Source of the DNA: Pandoraea commovens
GTDB taxonomy: Bacteria; Pseudomonadota; Gammaproteobacteria; Burkholderiales; Burkholderiaceae
Assembly (NCBI RefSeq): GCF_902459615.1
Contig: NZ_CABPSA010000009.1
Coordinates: 62,001 to 126,000, forward strand
DNA length: 64,000 nucleotides
Direction: 5' to 3'
The position numbers and the translations under genes are program-made. The stretch's first letter is position 1, and every line of letters begins with the position of its first letter. Of this stretch, positions 18,892-27,682 are shown in pieces. The notes under the pieces are model-generated. The model was not told where the DNA came from, ran no database searches, and worked only from the letters and a program-made list of their open reading frames with translations.

Positions 18892-19350
18892 ATGCCAACG
18901 CCTACGCCCAGCACCCGTCGCGCTATCGACGAAGACGCACCCCGCATCGTCGCACTGCTCGCGCAGTTGGGCTACGAGACACCGCTCGACATCGTTCGTC
19001 GCAATATCGCGCTATCGAATGCGGAGGGCGATGACGCGGCCTTCGTCGCCGTGGACGAGAACGCACAGATTGTGGGATGTATCGGATTGCACGCACTCAC
19101 CATGTTTCATCTGGCGGGGCGTCTGGGGCGCATTACGGCGCTGGTGGTGGAGGAGAATGCGAGAGGCTCGGGCGTCGGGCACGCGCTGATGGCGGCCGCT
19201 CACGCGTGGTTCAACGAGCAAGGATGCGAGAAATTCGAAGTGACGAGCAGCGACCATCGGGTCGCCGCACATCGCTTCTATGCGCGCCACGGCTATGCCC
19301 GCGATGGGCAAAGACTGGCGCGCAAAAGCCAGACGTCGTCGCTGACTTAA
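18892..19350 (+). CDS. GNAT-family N-acetyltransferase
   Basis: A 152-residue acetyltransferase of the GNAT fold. The acetyl-CoA loop is in [16 protein letters not shown], and [13 protein letters not shown] marks the last motif. The substrate is unknown. The start is uncertain: the ATG at 18892 begins 8 residues before the fold (STRRAIDED) but has no ribosome site; an in-frame TTG at 18850 would place a poly-C tract inside the coding sequence as a proline run. Its stop overlaps the convergent infA stop. Confidence 0.8.
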   Translation: MPTPTPSTRRAIDEDAPRIVALLAQLGYETPLDIVRRNIALSNAEGDDAAFVAVDENAQIVGCIGLHALTMFHLAGRLGRITALVVEENARGSGVGHALMAAAHAWFNEQGCEKFEVTSSDHRVAAHRFYARHGYARDGQRLARKSQTSSLT

Positions 19351-19568
19351 TTCTTGTGACGGTAGTTAATGCGGCCCTTGCTCAGGTCATAGGGCGACAT
19401 TTCCAGCGTCACGCGGTCACCCGCGAGAATACGGATGCGGTTTTTCTGCATGCGGCCGCTCGCATATGCCACCACTTCCACGCCGTTCTCGAGCGTGACG
19501 CGAAAGCGATTATCCGGCAGCACATCCGAAACGTGTCCGCTGAATTCGATCAGTTCTTCCTTGGCCAA
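19347..19568 (-). CDS. infA: Translation initiation factor IF-1, stand-alone copy
   Basis: A 73-residue S1-fold protein that binds the ribosomal A site during initiation. It begins MAKEELIEF and contains [21 protein letters not shown] and KGRINYRHK, typical of IF-1. Burkholderiales often have a second infA outside the ribosomal-protein operon; this is such a context. It is convergent with the GNAT gene and shares the last few bases. Confidence 0.95.
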   Translation of the reverse strand: MAKEELIEFSGHVSDVLPDNRFRVTLENGVEVVAYASGRMQKNRIRILAGDRVTLEMSPYDLSKGRINYRHKN

Positions 19569-20074
19569 TATCGTGTCCTCTTGAGGGTGCCGCTCGCGAG
19601 GGGCGCAGCACCGGTGTTACTGTAAGTTCGTTCGCCAATACCGTCCCCGCACCCTGAAAACTAGCGGGGGTGCACATCGAACGCCAAAAGGAGCCTACCC
19701 GGTCGACCGGCCATGAAGGCAAACGGTGCACCGAAAGCGGCGATGGTTCGAAGGAACAAGGCACATTGCGGCAGTGCCACAAAGACGAGCAGTGCGTGTC
19801 GGGAGGGCGAAGACCGGTTCGGTCTGCGTCATCGGCACAGCGAGTGATCCGGCTCGCAGGACATGGCTGTCAGCGGCGCCGATAAAGCATTTCGCGATCG
19901 TCAGGCGATGATCGGCGAATTTTCGCCGATCCCGCAAGGATACGCCTTTCTCCGTCGCCCGTGTGGAAAAAATGGCGCACACAGGCCCATTTGAACGCTT
20001 TTGTCGCCTAATTGTGGCGCAATGCACCAATGAGGCCCGCCAGCAGCCGGATTTCCCTCGGGGTCAACGCGGAT
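19569..20074. other. Intergenic region, no gene found
   Basis: About 500 bp with no frame that has a ribosome site or recognisable motif. It should hold the infA promoter reading left. I saw no strong hairpin. Confidence 0.5.
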
Positions 20075-20103
20075 GTGACGCGCAGCGCGCACTCAACTAT
20101 GCT
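20075..20103 (+). promoter_or_regulatory. Putative sigma-70 promoter for CBS gene
   Basis: GTGACG and TATGCT separated by exactly 17 bp, ending 31 bp before the CBS-protein start at 20135. Confidence 0.4.
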
Positions 20104-20134
20104 GTAAGTACCCGTAGCCCGCAGGAGAATGACC

Positions 20135-20611
20135 ATGAAAACAGTCGCTCAGATCCTGAAATCCAAATCGGTCGACACGGTATATAAAGTGCGGCCGTCC
20201 GATTCGGTACTCGATGCCCTGACCCTGATGGCCGAAGCCCGCATCGGGGCAGTACTGGTCAGCGAGGACGACCGCGCCATCGTAGGCATCTTCACCGAGC
20301 GCGATTACGCCCGCAAAGTCGCGCTGATGGGACGAACCTCCGTCAACACGCCCGTGCGCGACGTGATGACCTCCGCCGTGCGCTACGTCAGCCCCGAACA
20401 GACCAACGAAGAGTGCATGACGCTGATGACGCAGCATCGCATCCGTCACCTGCCTGTCATGAAGGACGGCGAGCTGGTCGGCCTGCTGTCCATCGGCGAT
20501 CTGGTCAAGGCCATCATTACCGAACAGCAGTTCACCATCGATCAGTTGGAGAACTACATCATGGGCGGCGGCGCGGCCCTGGTCGGCACCTCGCCGTCGC
20601 GCCCAAGTTAA
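20135..20611 (+). CDS. Two-CBS-domain protein
   Basis: A 158-residue protein made almost only of a CBS pair (about residues 8-65 and 75-130). CBS pairs bind adenine nucleotides or similar ligands and act as energy sensors. Motifs such as IVGIFTERDYARKV and LVGLLSIGDLVKAII are typical. No enzyme domain is attached, so it probably regulates another protein. The start at 20135 is chosen over an ATG six bases earlier because AGGAG is then seven bases away. A terminator follows at 20698. Confidence 0.9.
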   Translation: MKTVAQILKSKSVDTVYKVRPSDSVLDALTLMAEARIGAVLVSEDDRAIVGIFTERDYARKVALMGRTSVNTPVRDVMTSAVRYVSPEQTNEECMTLMTQHRIRHLPVMKDGELVGLLSIGDLVKAIITEQQFTIDQLENYIMGGGAALVGTSPSRPS

Positions 20612-20697
20612 AGCGCAAGCCGGATCGACCCGCTCCCGCGCGTCAGGCGCGTTTCAGACGCACCTCAGAATTAACGCCGACAGCGAATCAGGGGCAC

Positions 20698-20727
20698 GGC
20701 GCTTCACGCGAAGCGCCGCTTTTTTTG
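20698..20727 (+). terminator. Rho-independent terminator
   Basis: Perfect 8-bp stem (20698-20705 with 20710-20717), loop ACGC, then a seven-T run. It ends the CBS-gene transcript. Confidence 0.85.
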
Positions 20728-20742
20728 TCGACGACAAAGAAA

Positions 20743-20776
20743 AACGCCACGCTAGCCTTTGCGCTAGCGTGGCGTT
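20743..20776 (-). terminator. Rho-independent terminator
   Basis: Perfect 14-bp stem (20743-20756 with 20763-20776). The A-rich left flank gives a U tract on the minus strand, 28 bp past the MFS stop at 20804. Confidence 0.85.
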
Positions 20777-20803
20777 CCGTTCGTCGCGCTAAACCGTCAG
20801 CGC

Positions 20804-22282
20804 TCAGAAATCTTCTGCGTCGACGTCGTAGTTCGACGGCTCCCAGCGAATCGCCAGCAACGCCAGCAACCCGATGGCCGGGGCGATGGCGATCACCCAG
20901 AACACCTTGGTGGCCAGTGCGGCCGCCAGCACCGGGAACAGGAACAGCGAGGCGGTCGAGCTGGCGCGCATCAACGTCTGGTTGAAGCCCACGCCTACAC
21001 CACGCAGCGACGTCGGGTAGCTCAGCGACGCGAACGTCATCGAATGCGCCCCCGGGCCGAAGCCCTGCCCGAGCAGGAACAGCGCGAGGAAACCGAGCGC
21101 CCATGCCACTTCACCGCCATTGCCCGGCTTGCCGACAAGCGCCAGACCCACGAGGGCCGTCAACTGGAATGCATAACCCACCACTGTCAGCTTCCACGCC
21201 CCTACCTTCGGCACCAGACGCACGCCCAGCAAACCGCCCGTGAACGCGAACAACAAGTTCAGCGCGAGCGACATCAGAATCGTGGTGAGCATCGACTGCG
21301 CGAGGAAGCTGGCGATGATCACCGGCAGCCCGAACGCCACCGCGTTATACGCGAACGACGAAGCCACCGCGATGATGGTCGCAAGCGTCGTACGGCGCAG
21401 GTACACACCCTTGAGCAGCTTGCCGTAGTTGCTCCACGCGGCCGGACGCTTCTGCGCGACACGCTCCGCATCCTTCGCCACGACAGCATCGATCCCGTAT
21501 GAGCGCTTGAGAATCTTCGCCGCGCCTTCGAGGTCACCCTGATTGGCAGCCCACACCGGCGACTCACTCATATAGCGGCTACGCACGGCAATGATGGCCA
21601 GCGCAGGAATCGCACCGAAGCCGAGGATGATCCGCCACAGCAGTGCGCTATGCGACGCGGGCAACACCGAGTAGCACAGCAGCACCAGCAAATACGATCC
21701 GCAAATCGCCGCGTACCAGGTGGGACACCACATCGCCACCCGCGCCGCCTTGTTGCCACGTCCCTTGAGTTTCGAGAACTCCGCCAGGAAAGCCATGGCG
21801 ACGGGCAAGTCGATGCCGACGCCCAGCCCCATCACGAAGCGCGCTCCGGCGAGTACGTACTCGTTCGGTGCCAGCGCGCAGGCGATGGCGGCGATGACAA
21901 AGCACAGCATGTCGGCCATGAACACACGGTAACGGCCGATCCGGTCGGTGAAGTACCCACCGAGGAACGCACCGACGATGGCCCCAAACGTAATGGCCGA
22001 CGCCACCATGCCTGTGCCAGCGGGCGTCAGTTGAAATTCGCGGGCAACGTCCTTCAACCCGAAGGCGAGCGCACCGAGATCGTAGGCGTCGAGGAAGACA
22101 CCGCCGAGGGCGATCGCCACGATCCAGCGTGCGTTGGAGACGCGCGCGCCGCCCTCGTTGACGAGTTGCGCGACATCGGCTGCGGAACGGATAACGGCCG
22201 GGGCACCGACACGCGCGGCGGAAGATGCTGTGGAACTCGCCTGCGCAGGCGCGGCGGAAGACAGGGAAACGTCGACTGACAT
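20804..22282 (-). CDS. MFS transporter, sugar/metabolite porter type
   Basis: A 492-residue major-facilitator protein with 12 predicted helices. The cytoplasmic motif GGYFTDRIGRYRVFM lies between helices 2 and 3 and the middle loop (about 245-295) is large. A 40-residue Ala/Ser-rich N-terminal extension precedes helix 1. Segments such as DAYDLGALAFGL and GVGIDLPVAMAFLAEF resemble metabolite:H+ and aromatic-acid type carriers, but the substrate cannot be told. The start at 22282 (MSVDVS) is the most likely of two ATGs. Single-gene transcript ended by the terminator at 20743. Confidence 0.85.
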   Translation of the reverse strand: MSVDVSLSSAAPAQASSTASSAARVGAPAVIRSAADVAQLVNEGGARVSNARWIVAIALGGVFLDAYDLGALAFGLKDVAREFQLTPAGTGMVASAITFGAIVGAFLGGYFTDRIGRYRVFMADMLCFVIAAIACALAPNEYVLAGARFVMGLGVGIDLPVAMAFLAEFSKLKGRGNKAARVAMWCPTWYAAICGSYLLVLLCYSVLPASHSALLWRIILGFGAIPALAIIAVRSRYMSESPVWAANQGDLEGAAKILKRSYGIDAVVAKDAERVAQKRPAAWSNYGKLLKGVYLRRTTLATIIAVASSFAYNAVAFGLPVIIASFLAQSMLTTILMSLALNLLFAFTGGLLGVRLVPKVGAWKLTVVGYAFQLTALVGLALVGKPGNGGEVAWALGFLALFLLGQGFGPGAHSMTFASLSYPTSLRGVGVGFNQTLMRASSTASLFLFPVLAAALATKVFWVIAIAPAIGLLALLAIRWEPSNYDVDAEDF

Positions 22283-22748
22283 GAGACTGAACCAGAGAAA
22301 GCGGAATGCCAAAGGTCGCGATGTTACCGCTTGGTACCGAGGCGACCCAAGTGTTTTCTCGTTATATGCTTAGACGATTCCCGCTCCACACATCATAATT
22401 TGCTCATTTAACGCCAAAAAACCACGCAACCATCCCAAATCTCGAGCGATTCCCACTCATGAGTTAAGCGTTTGCAGAGCATGACACCACGTCTCGCCAG
22501 ATGGGAATATGATCGAGGAACACTTCGAATCGTCGCGCGTTGGCGTTGATGCAGCGGCAAACCCGCTCGCCACGCCGCTTCCATGCGGATGCACAGTCTT
22601 TACAGTCGCTTACCTTTTCTTACAGCAAAAAGGTCCGCGGAACCCTACATTCCGCATCGTGGTCGTAGCAGATGCGCACTACCGGGCACTACCGGGCAGT
22701 CACATGCCCCTAGCAAACATCAATACCTCACGCTCACGAGGACGAAAA
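22283..22748. other. Divergent intergenic region, no gene found
   Basis: It separates the MFS gene and the glycine-zipper lipoprotein gene and should hold both promoters. A two-copy 10-bp direct repeat GCACTACCGG is at 22676-22695. No credible gene or strong hairpin was found. Confidence 0.5.
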
Positions 22749-23264
22749 ATGAAGATCAAAGCACTTACGGGAATCAGCGCGGCACTGGCCGCCGTCATGC
22801 TCGCCGGTTGCGTGGCTCCGGGCCCGCAATATGGCTATCAGCAACAGGGCTACCAGCAGGGATATCAGCAAGGCTACCAACAGCCGGGCTATCAACAGGG
22901 GTACCAACAACCTCCGCAACAACAAGGTGCGCTTTACGGCACGGTGCAGTCCATCGAGCAACTGAACGGTCCTAACAACAGCCCGAACATTCTCGGCACG
23001 GTGCTGGGTGCTGCGGCCGGCGGTCTGCTCGGCAACACGATGGGTGGCGGACGCGGACGCACCGCCACGACCATTGCCGGTGCGGCCATCGGCGGCATCG
23101 CAGGCAACCGCATCGAGAACAGCATGGGCGAGCCGAACGTGCTGTATCGCATCACCGTGCGTCTGGACGACGGCCGTGTCGCGACCGTCACGCAAGCGCC
23201 GCCGCTGCGCGTGCAGCAAGGCCAGCGCGCCGCAGTGTCGAACGATACGGTGTACCCGTACTAA
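22749..23264 (+). CDS. Glycine-zipper lipoprotein (SlyB-like)
   Basis: A 171-residue lipoprotein. The lipobox is LAGC (MLAGCVAPG), so Cys20 is acylated. A Gly-Tyr-Gln repeat tract (about residues 28-57, units GYQQ/GYQQP) is followed by a glycine-zipper segment of two short helices (about 78-120: GTVLGAAAGGLLGNTMGG, AGAAIGGIAGN) and a C-terminal beta domain (LYRITVRLDDGR). This order is that of the SlyB/PcP family of outer-membrane lipoproteins that affect envelope integrity. GAGGA precedes the ATG, and a 21-bp-stem terminator follows. The repeat tract may vary between strains. Confidence 0.88.
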   Translation: MKIKALTGISAALAAVMLAGCVAPGPQYGYQQQGYQQGYQQGYQQPGYQQGYQQPPQQQGALYGTVQSIEQLNGPNNSPNILGTVLGAAAGGLLGNTMGGGRGRTATTIAGAAIGGIAGNRIENSMGEPNVLYRITVRLDDGRVATVTQAPPLRVQQGQRAAVSNDTVYPY

Positions 23265-23278
23265 GCGACATTCGCAGC

Positions 23279-23326
23279 AAAACAACAACGCCCGCCGGGT
23301 TTGCGCCCGGCGGGCGTTGTTGTTTT
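23279..23326. terminator. Long-stem rho-independent terminator
   Basis: A perfect 21-bp stem (23279-23299 with 23306-23326) with a six-base loop; T-rich on both strands. It ends the lipoprotein transcript and insulates the exopolysaccharide locus. Confidence 0.88.
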
Positions 23327-23541
23327 CATGCCTGACATTCAAGGAGACGGGGGACGCCCGGGGGACGGCGGCCTCCCATAATTGACGGTTAGTGCGCGTC
23401 ATCGCACGGGCTTCGCACGTCACACGCAAAGCGAATTTGACCTGCTAAGATACGCGCGCAATCGGTGCGACCATCGGAGGGCCCCCGCCGTTCCGGATCT
23501 TTGTCGAGTCCGTCAGTTACCGCTACCCTTCGAATTTCGTC

Positions 23542-24957
23542 ATGTCGACTCAGACGACTTACCACCATCGGCTCTTCATGGCGATGGTCGGCGGCTTTAG
23601 CGCAGTGCTCAATGCAGGCGCCTTTTTCACCGTCCTGCGACTGAACGGACACGACCCCTATACCCCTTACGGACTGACGCTCGTCTGCACGTTGGGCGCA
23701 GCAGCGTTTATCGTCTTCGCGCGCTTTCATCTGCTCGCCAGCGCCCGCAATCTCGGGTGGATGCTCGGACGCGGTGCCATGCGCTGGTGCCGCGTGCTGG
23801 TCACCGCCATCGTGTTGTTGTTCCTGACGTACGAGAGCAGCGAAGACGTGCGCATGATGGTGGCCCAGTGGCTGCTCCTCGCGCTGCCGCTGCAAATGAT
23901 CGGTCTTGCCGTGCTGCGCGGCATGGCGCACAGCATCAACAACGCCCCCGGCAATCAGCGCCGCGCGGCCTTCTTCGGACTCGGGCCCGAAGCACGCAAG
24001 CTGAATCTGCGTCTGCAACGCTCGCCGATTCTCGGCATTCAGGTCGCGGGCTATTACAGCGAAGCACCGATCACGCCGGACGACGGCGAAGTCCTCCCGC
24101 CCTATCTCGGCCGTTACGCCGACGCCGCCGCGCGCATTCAGGCCAACGAGTACGAGATCGTCTTCATCGCCATCGGCCAGCAGGACAACAAAGAGCTCAC
24201 CAGCGAGATCGTCAACCGTCTGTACGATTCGACGGCGGCCATCTACTTGCTGCCGGAGTTCAACTTTCCCGGCGATTTGCCGATGTCGAGCACCGACATC
24301 GCAGGCGTGCCGCTGCTGGCGCTGCACGACGTGACCGTGCAGGGTCTGCTGCGCATGATCAAACGCGGCATCGATCTGCTCGGCGCATCGGTGATCATCT
24401 TGCTGCTCAGCCCGGTGATGGTGGCCGTGGCCATCGCGGTACGACTCGACTCACCCGGCCCGATCCTCTTCCGTCAGCGTCGCTACGGCGAACGTGGCGA
24501 GCCGATCGTCATTCACAAATTCCGTTCGATGCGCGTGTTGCAGCCCGAAGATGCCGCAGCAGCAGCCACGGGCGGACTGCGTCAGGCGCATGCAGGCGAC
24601 AGTCGCATTACCGCAATCGGCAAGCATTTGCGCCGCACGTCGCTCGACGAATTGCCGCAGCTCTTCGACGTGCTCGCCGGTTCGATGAGTCTCGTGGGGC
24701 CGCGTCCGCACGCGGAAGAACATAACGAAATGTACCGGCGCGTGATTCCCGGCTACATGCTGCGTCACAGCGTCAAACCGGGGATCACGGGATGGGCGCA
24801 GATCAATGGTCTGCGCGGAGAAACCGATACACCGGACAAGATGCAGCGGCGCGTGGAATACGACCGTTACTACATCACGCATTGGTCGTTGTGGCTCGAC
24901 ATCAAGATTCTGCTCAAGACGATTCCCGTCATGGTGACGGGACGTAATGCTGTCTGA
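23542..24957 (+). CDS. Undecaprenyl-phosphate sugar phosphotransferase (WcaJ-like)
   Basis: This 471-residue polyisoprenyl-phosphate hexose-1-phosphate transferase would start exopolysaccharide synthesis by placing a sugar phosphate on undecaprenyl phosphate in the inner membrane. The N-terminal half has four hydrophobic segments and a CoA-binding-like domain (about 130-230). The catalytic C-terminal domain begins KRGIDLLGASVIILLLSPV and carries KFRSMRV, RRTSLDELPQLFDVL, SLVGPRPH and the KPGITGWAQINGLRGET motif. Glucose is the usual sugar of this branch, but that is inference. It is the first gene of the polysaccharide locus. Confidence 0.92.
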   Translation: MSTQTTYHHRLFMAMVGGFSAVLNAGAFFTVLRLNGHDPYTPYGLTLVCTLGAAAFIVFARFHLLASARNLGWMLGRGAMRWCRVLVTAIVLLFLTYESSEDVRMMVAQWLLLALPLQMIGLAVLRGMAHSINNAPGNQRRAAFFGLGPEARKLNLRLQRSPILGIQVAGYYSEAPITPDDGEVLPPYLGRYADAAARIQANEYEIVFIAIGQQDNKELTSEIVNRLYDSTAAIYLLPEFNFPGDLPMSSTDIAGVPLLALHDVTVQGLLRMIKRGIDLLGASVIILLLSPVMVAVAIAVRLDSPGPILFRQRRYGERGEPIVIHKFRSMRVLQPEDAAAAATGGLRQAHAGDSRITAIGKHLRRTSLDELPQLFDVLAGSMSLVGPRPHAEEHNEMYRRVIPGYMLRHSVKPGITGWAQINGLRGETDTPDKMQRRVEYDRYYITHWSLWLDIKILLKTIPVMVTGRNAV

Positions 24958-24978
24958 GGCTGTCTGAGGCTGTCTGAG
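24949..24978. repeat. Three tandem copies of GCTGTCTGAG
   Basis: The 10-bp unit GCTGTCTGAG is repeated three times. The first copy carries the stop codon of the phosphotransferase gene. Because the unit is not a multiple of three, the three TGA triplets fall in all three frames. Confidence 0.95.
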
Positions 24979-25005
24979 TCGAACGGGCGCGTTGCCCGGT
25001 TCAGG

Positions 25006-25821
25006 TTACTTGCGTCCGAGTTCGCGCCACTGACGCCAGCAGATGCCGATGAAACGGCGATCGTCGACGAGATAGCGACGCCACATACGGCCGGGGTTTT
25101 GCAAGATGCGATACATCCATTCCGAACCGGTGCGCTGCATCCATTTCGGCGCACGCTTTTGCATGCCCGCAGCGAATTCGATAGCAGCCCCGACGCAGAG
25201 CATCAGACCGCCGGGCATCGTGTCGGCGTACGCCATCGCCCAGCGTTCCTGCTTCGGCATACCGAGGCAGACGAAGATGAGATCGGGCGCGAGGGCACGA
25301 ACGCGCTGTGCGATGTCCTGGCCTTCGGCGCCGGTCGGATCGAACGTCATCGACGGAATCAGCAGCGTAAAGTCGAGTCCGGGAAAACGTCGCGACAAGC
25401 CTTCCGTCAGTTGGGCTTCCTGTCCGGGACGTCCGCCGACGAAGACAGCTTTACGGCCCGACGCACGTGCGTTGTCGCACAGCGCAGGCAGCAGGTCGGC
25501 GCCGGTCACGCGACCCGGCAGCGGTTTGCCGAACAAGCGGCTCGCCCAGATGATGGGCATGCCGTCGGCAAAGAGAAAGTCGGCGTTGCGATATTCGCGC
25601 TTGAATTCCGGCTGCGTGTCGAGACGCACGATGTGGTCGACGTTTGGCGTGACGACGATGCGCGAGCGGCCATCGCGAAGCATGGCGGTTTGCGTGAGCA
25701 CCTCGACGGCGGTCTCGAACGATACGGCGGCAATGTTCAGACCGAACAGTGCGACGTTAGGCTCGAAGACTTCGCGTACGGAAGATGCCGGTGCAGCTTG
25801 CAGATCGGTGTCGCGGCTCAT
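25006..25821 (-). CDS. WecG/TagA-family glycosyltransferase
   Basis: A 271-residue GT26-family glycosyltransferase, which adds a sugar to a lipid-linked intermediate on the cytoplasmic face. Typical signatures are IVVTPNVDHIVRL, FADGMPIIWASRL, GRVTGADLLP and FVCLGMPKQERWA. The start at 25821 (MSRDTDLQ) matches the family; an upstream extension to 25926 is cysteine-rich and unlikely. In the locus it probably adds the second or a later sugar. It is transcribed against its neighbours, facing away from the GMC oxidoreductase gene. Confidence 0.9.
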   Translation of the reverse strand: MSRDTDLQAAPASSVREVFEPNVALFGLNIAAVSFETAVEVLTQTAMLRDGRSRIVVTPNVDHIVRLDTQPEFKREYRNADFLFADGMPIIWASRLFGKPLPGRVTGADLLPALCDNARASGRKAVFVGGRPGQEAQLTEGLSRRFPGLDFTLLIPSMTFDPTGAEGQDIAQRVRALAPDLIFVCLGMPKQERWAMAYADTMPGGLMLCVGAAIEFAAGMQKRAPKWMQRTGSEWMYRILQNPGRMWRRYLVDDRRFIGICWRQWRELGRK

Positions 25822-25884
25822 GACGTTTCGTACCCCTGGTATCCCTGCTTTTTTGACGTGCGACGTCCGCACGCATTCGAGAGC

Positions 25885-25900
25885 AGGCACGATAGTAGCA
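25885..25900 (+). promoter_or_regulatory. Possible sigma-54 promoter
   Basis: AGGCACGATAGTAGCA keeps GG, CACG and GC at the correct -24/-12 spacing but differs from the consensus at the first T and one T of TTGC. It lies 60 bp before the GMC oxidoreductase start. Confidence 0.3.
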
Positions 25901-25959
25901 GCGCACTTCGCGCACGTCAGTGACACTTTTCACAACACGTCGCGTATTTTGAACACACG

Positions 25960-27669
25960 ATGATCCTCGACGCCAACGACATTCCTGCCGGTACCGAACT
26001 GCAAGCCGACTTGTGCATCGCAGGCGCAGGCGCGGCGGGCATCACGCTCGCGCTAGCGCTCGAAGCCAGCGGCCTCGACGTGATCCTGCTCGAGAGTGGC
26101 GGCGACGCCCCCGAGCCCGCCGTGCAACAGCTTTACACGGGCACCGTCGCGGATGCACGCCTGCATCCGCCTGCCGATAGCTATCGCGTGCGCCGCTTCG
26201 GCGGCTCGACCACGCTGTGGGGCGGACGCTGCATGCCGCTCGACGCCATCGACTTCGAAGCGCGCGACTACATGCCGCACAGCGGCTGGCCCATCGGCCT
26301 CGACGCGCTGATGCCGTGGTACGGACAAGCCAACGCGCTATGCGAAGCGGGCGAGTTCGCATATACCGCCGAGCAGGCGTTTCCGCGCGCCGACCATCCC
26401 TCGCGCCCGATGATCGGCAACTTCGAGAGCGATGTCTTCTCGACGAACACACTCGAAAGGTTTAGTTGTCCGACGGACTTCGGTGCACGTTACCGCAACC
26501 GTCTCGCCAAAGGTCGCGTGCGCGTAGTGCAGCACGCCAATCTCTGTCATCTGCCTCAGACGAGTCACGCAACGCGCCTCGTCGGTCCCGCGCAAGTGAA
26601 GACGCTCGACGGAAAAGCCTTCACGGTGGCGGCCCGCGCGTATGTGCTGGCGACGGGCGGGCTGGAGGTGCCGCGTCTGTTGTTGAACAGTCCCGGCGTC
26701 AGCGGCAACGGACTGGGGAACGCACACGATGTCGTCGGCCGCTACTACATGAGCCACATCGCCGGGACCATCGGCACGCTCGATCTGTCGGGGGCCAGTA
26801 CCGTGTGGCACGGCTACGACGTCTCCGACGAAGGCATTTATTGCCGTCGGCGTCTCGCGTTGCGCCCACAGGCGCAGCACAACCTCCACGCAGGCAACTT
26901 CATCGCCCGTCTGCATCACCCGCGCATTCCGGACGCGGGGCACGGCAACGGCATTCTGTCGGCCCTCTATCTCGCACGGCCTATCGTGCCGTACGAATAT
27001 GCGAAGCGTTTGTACGGCGACGCGCCGGGCGGCGCAGGCAACTGGCTGGCTCACGCGCGCAACGTCATCGCGGATGCGCCCAACACCGTGCGCTTCCTCA
27101 CGCACTGGCTGACACACCGCACGCTCGCCACGCGCAAATTCCCGTCGGTGATCGTGCGTCCGGCCAATCTGCGCTTCAGTCTCGACTTCCACGCCGAGCA
27201 AGCGCCCTGTGAAGACAGCCGCGTTATGGTCGGCAAAGAGCGGGATGCGCTGGGCATGCGACGCATTCACATCGACTGGCGCTACACGCGACAGGACGTC
27301 GAGACCGTCACGCGCTCGCTGGCCGCGCTCGCGCAGGAGATCGCACGCACCGGCGTCGGCAGCTTCTCCTACGATCCCGCCGAAGTCGAAGCCGAGATGA
27401 CACGCTACGGCGCTTACGGCGGCCATCACATCGGCACCGCCCGCATGGGCGACGATCCGCGCACGAGCGTGGTCGATGCCAATGGCCGTTTGCACGAGGC
27501 CGACAACGTATTTATCGCGGGCGCAGCGGTCTTCCCGACGTCGGGTCAGGCCAATCCCACGCTGAGCATCGTGGCGCTCGCGCTGCGACTCGCAGACCAT
27601 TTGCAGCGGCAGGCGAATGTGACCGCCCTGCCCGTTCCCGTCACCTCGACATCTTCCACCGCTATCTGA
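25960..27669 (+). CDS. GMC-family FAD oxidoreductase
   Basis: A 569-residue flavoprotein. The dinucleotide-binding motif CIAGAGAAGITLAL starts near residue 25, followed by LLESGG. The C-terminal GMC domain has GGHHIGTARMG and GAAVFPTSGQANPTLSIVALALRLADH, which carries the usual catalytic His/Asn region. GMC enzymes oxidise alcohol groups of sugars and other alcohols. Inside a polysaccharide locus it may oxidise a sugar residue or a lipid-linked intermediate, which is inference. The next gene (epimerase) follows after 13 bp in the same orientation. Confidence 0.87.
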   Translation: MILDANDIPAGTELQADLCIAGAGAAGITLALALEASGLDVILLESGGDAPEPAVQQLYTGTVADARLHPPADSYRVRRFGGSTTLWGGRCMPLDAIDFEARDYMPHSGWPIGLDALMPWYGQANALCEAGEFAYTAEQAFPRADHPSRPMIGNFESDVFSTNTLERFSCPTDFGARYRNRLAKGRVRVVQHANLCHLPQTSHATRLVGPAQVKTLDGKAFTVAARAYVLATGGLEVPRLLLNSPGVSGNGLGNAHDVVGRYYMSHIAGTIGTLDLSGASTVWHGYDVSDEGIYCRRRLALRPQAQHNLHAGNFIARLHHPRIPDAGHGNGILSALYLARPIVPYEYAKRLYGDAPGGAGNWLAHARNVIADAPNTVRFLTHWLTHRTLATRKFPSVIVRPANLRFSLDFHAEQAPCEDSRVMVGKERDALGMRRIHIDWRYTRQDVETVTRSLAALAQEIARTGVGSFSYDPAEVEAEMTRYGAYGGHHIGTARMGDDPRTSVVDANGRLHEADNVFIAGAAVFPTSGQANPTLSIVALALRLADHLQRQANVTALPVPVTSTSSTAI

Positions 27670-27682
27670 TCCCGTCAGCCCT

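Noticed and set aside
19712-19843. 43-codon plus-strand frame in the gap before the CBS gene
   Set aside because: It has a start codon but no ribosome site and no sequence feature.
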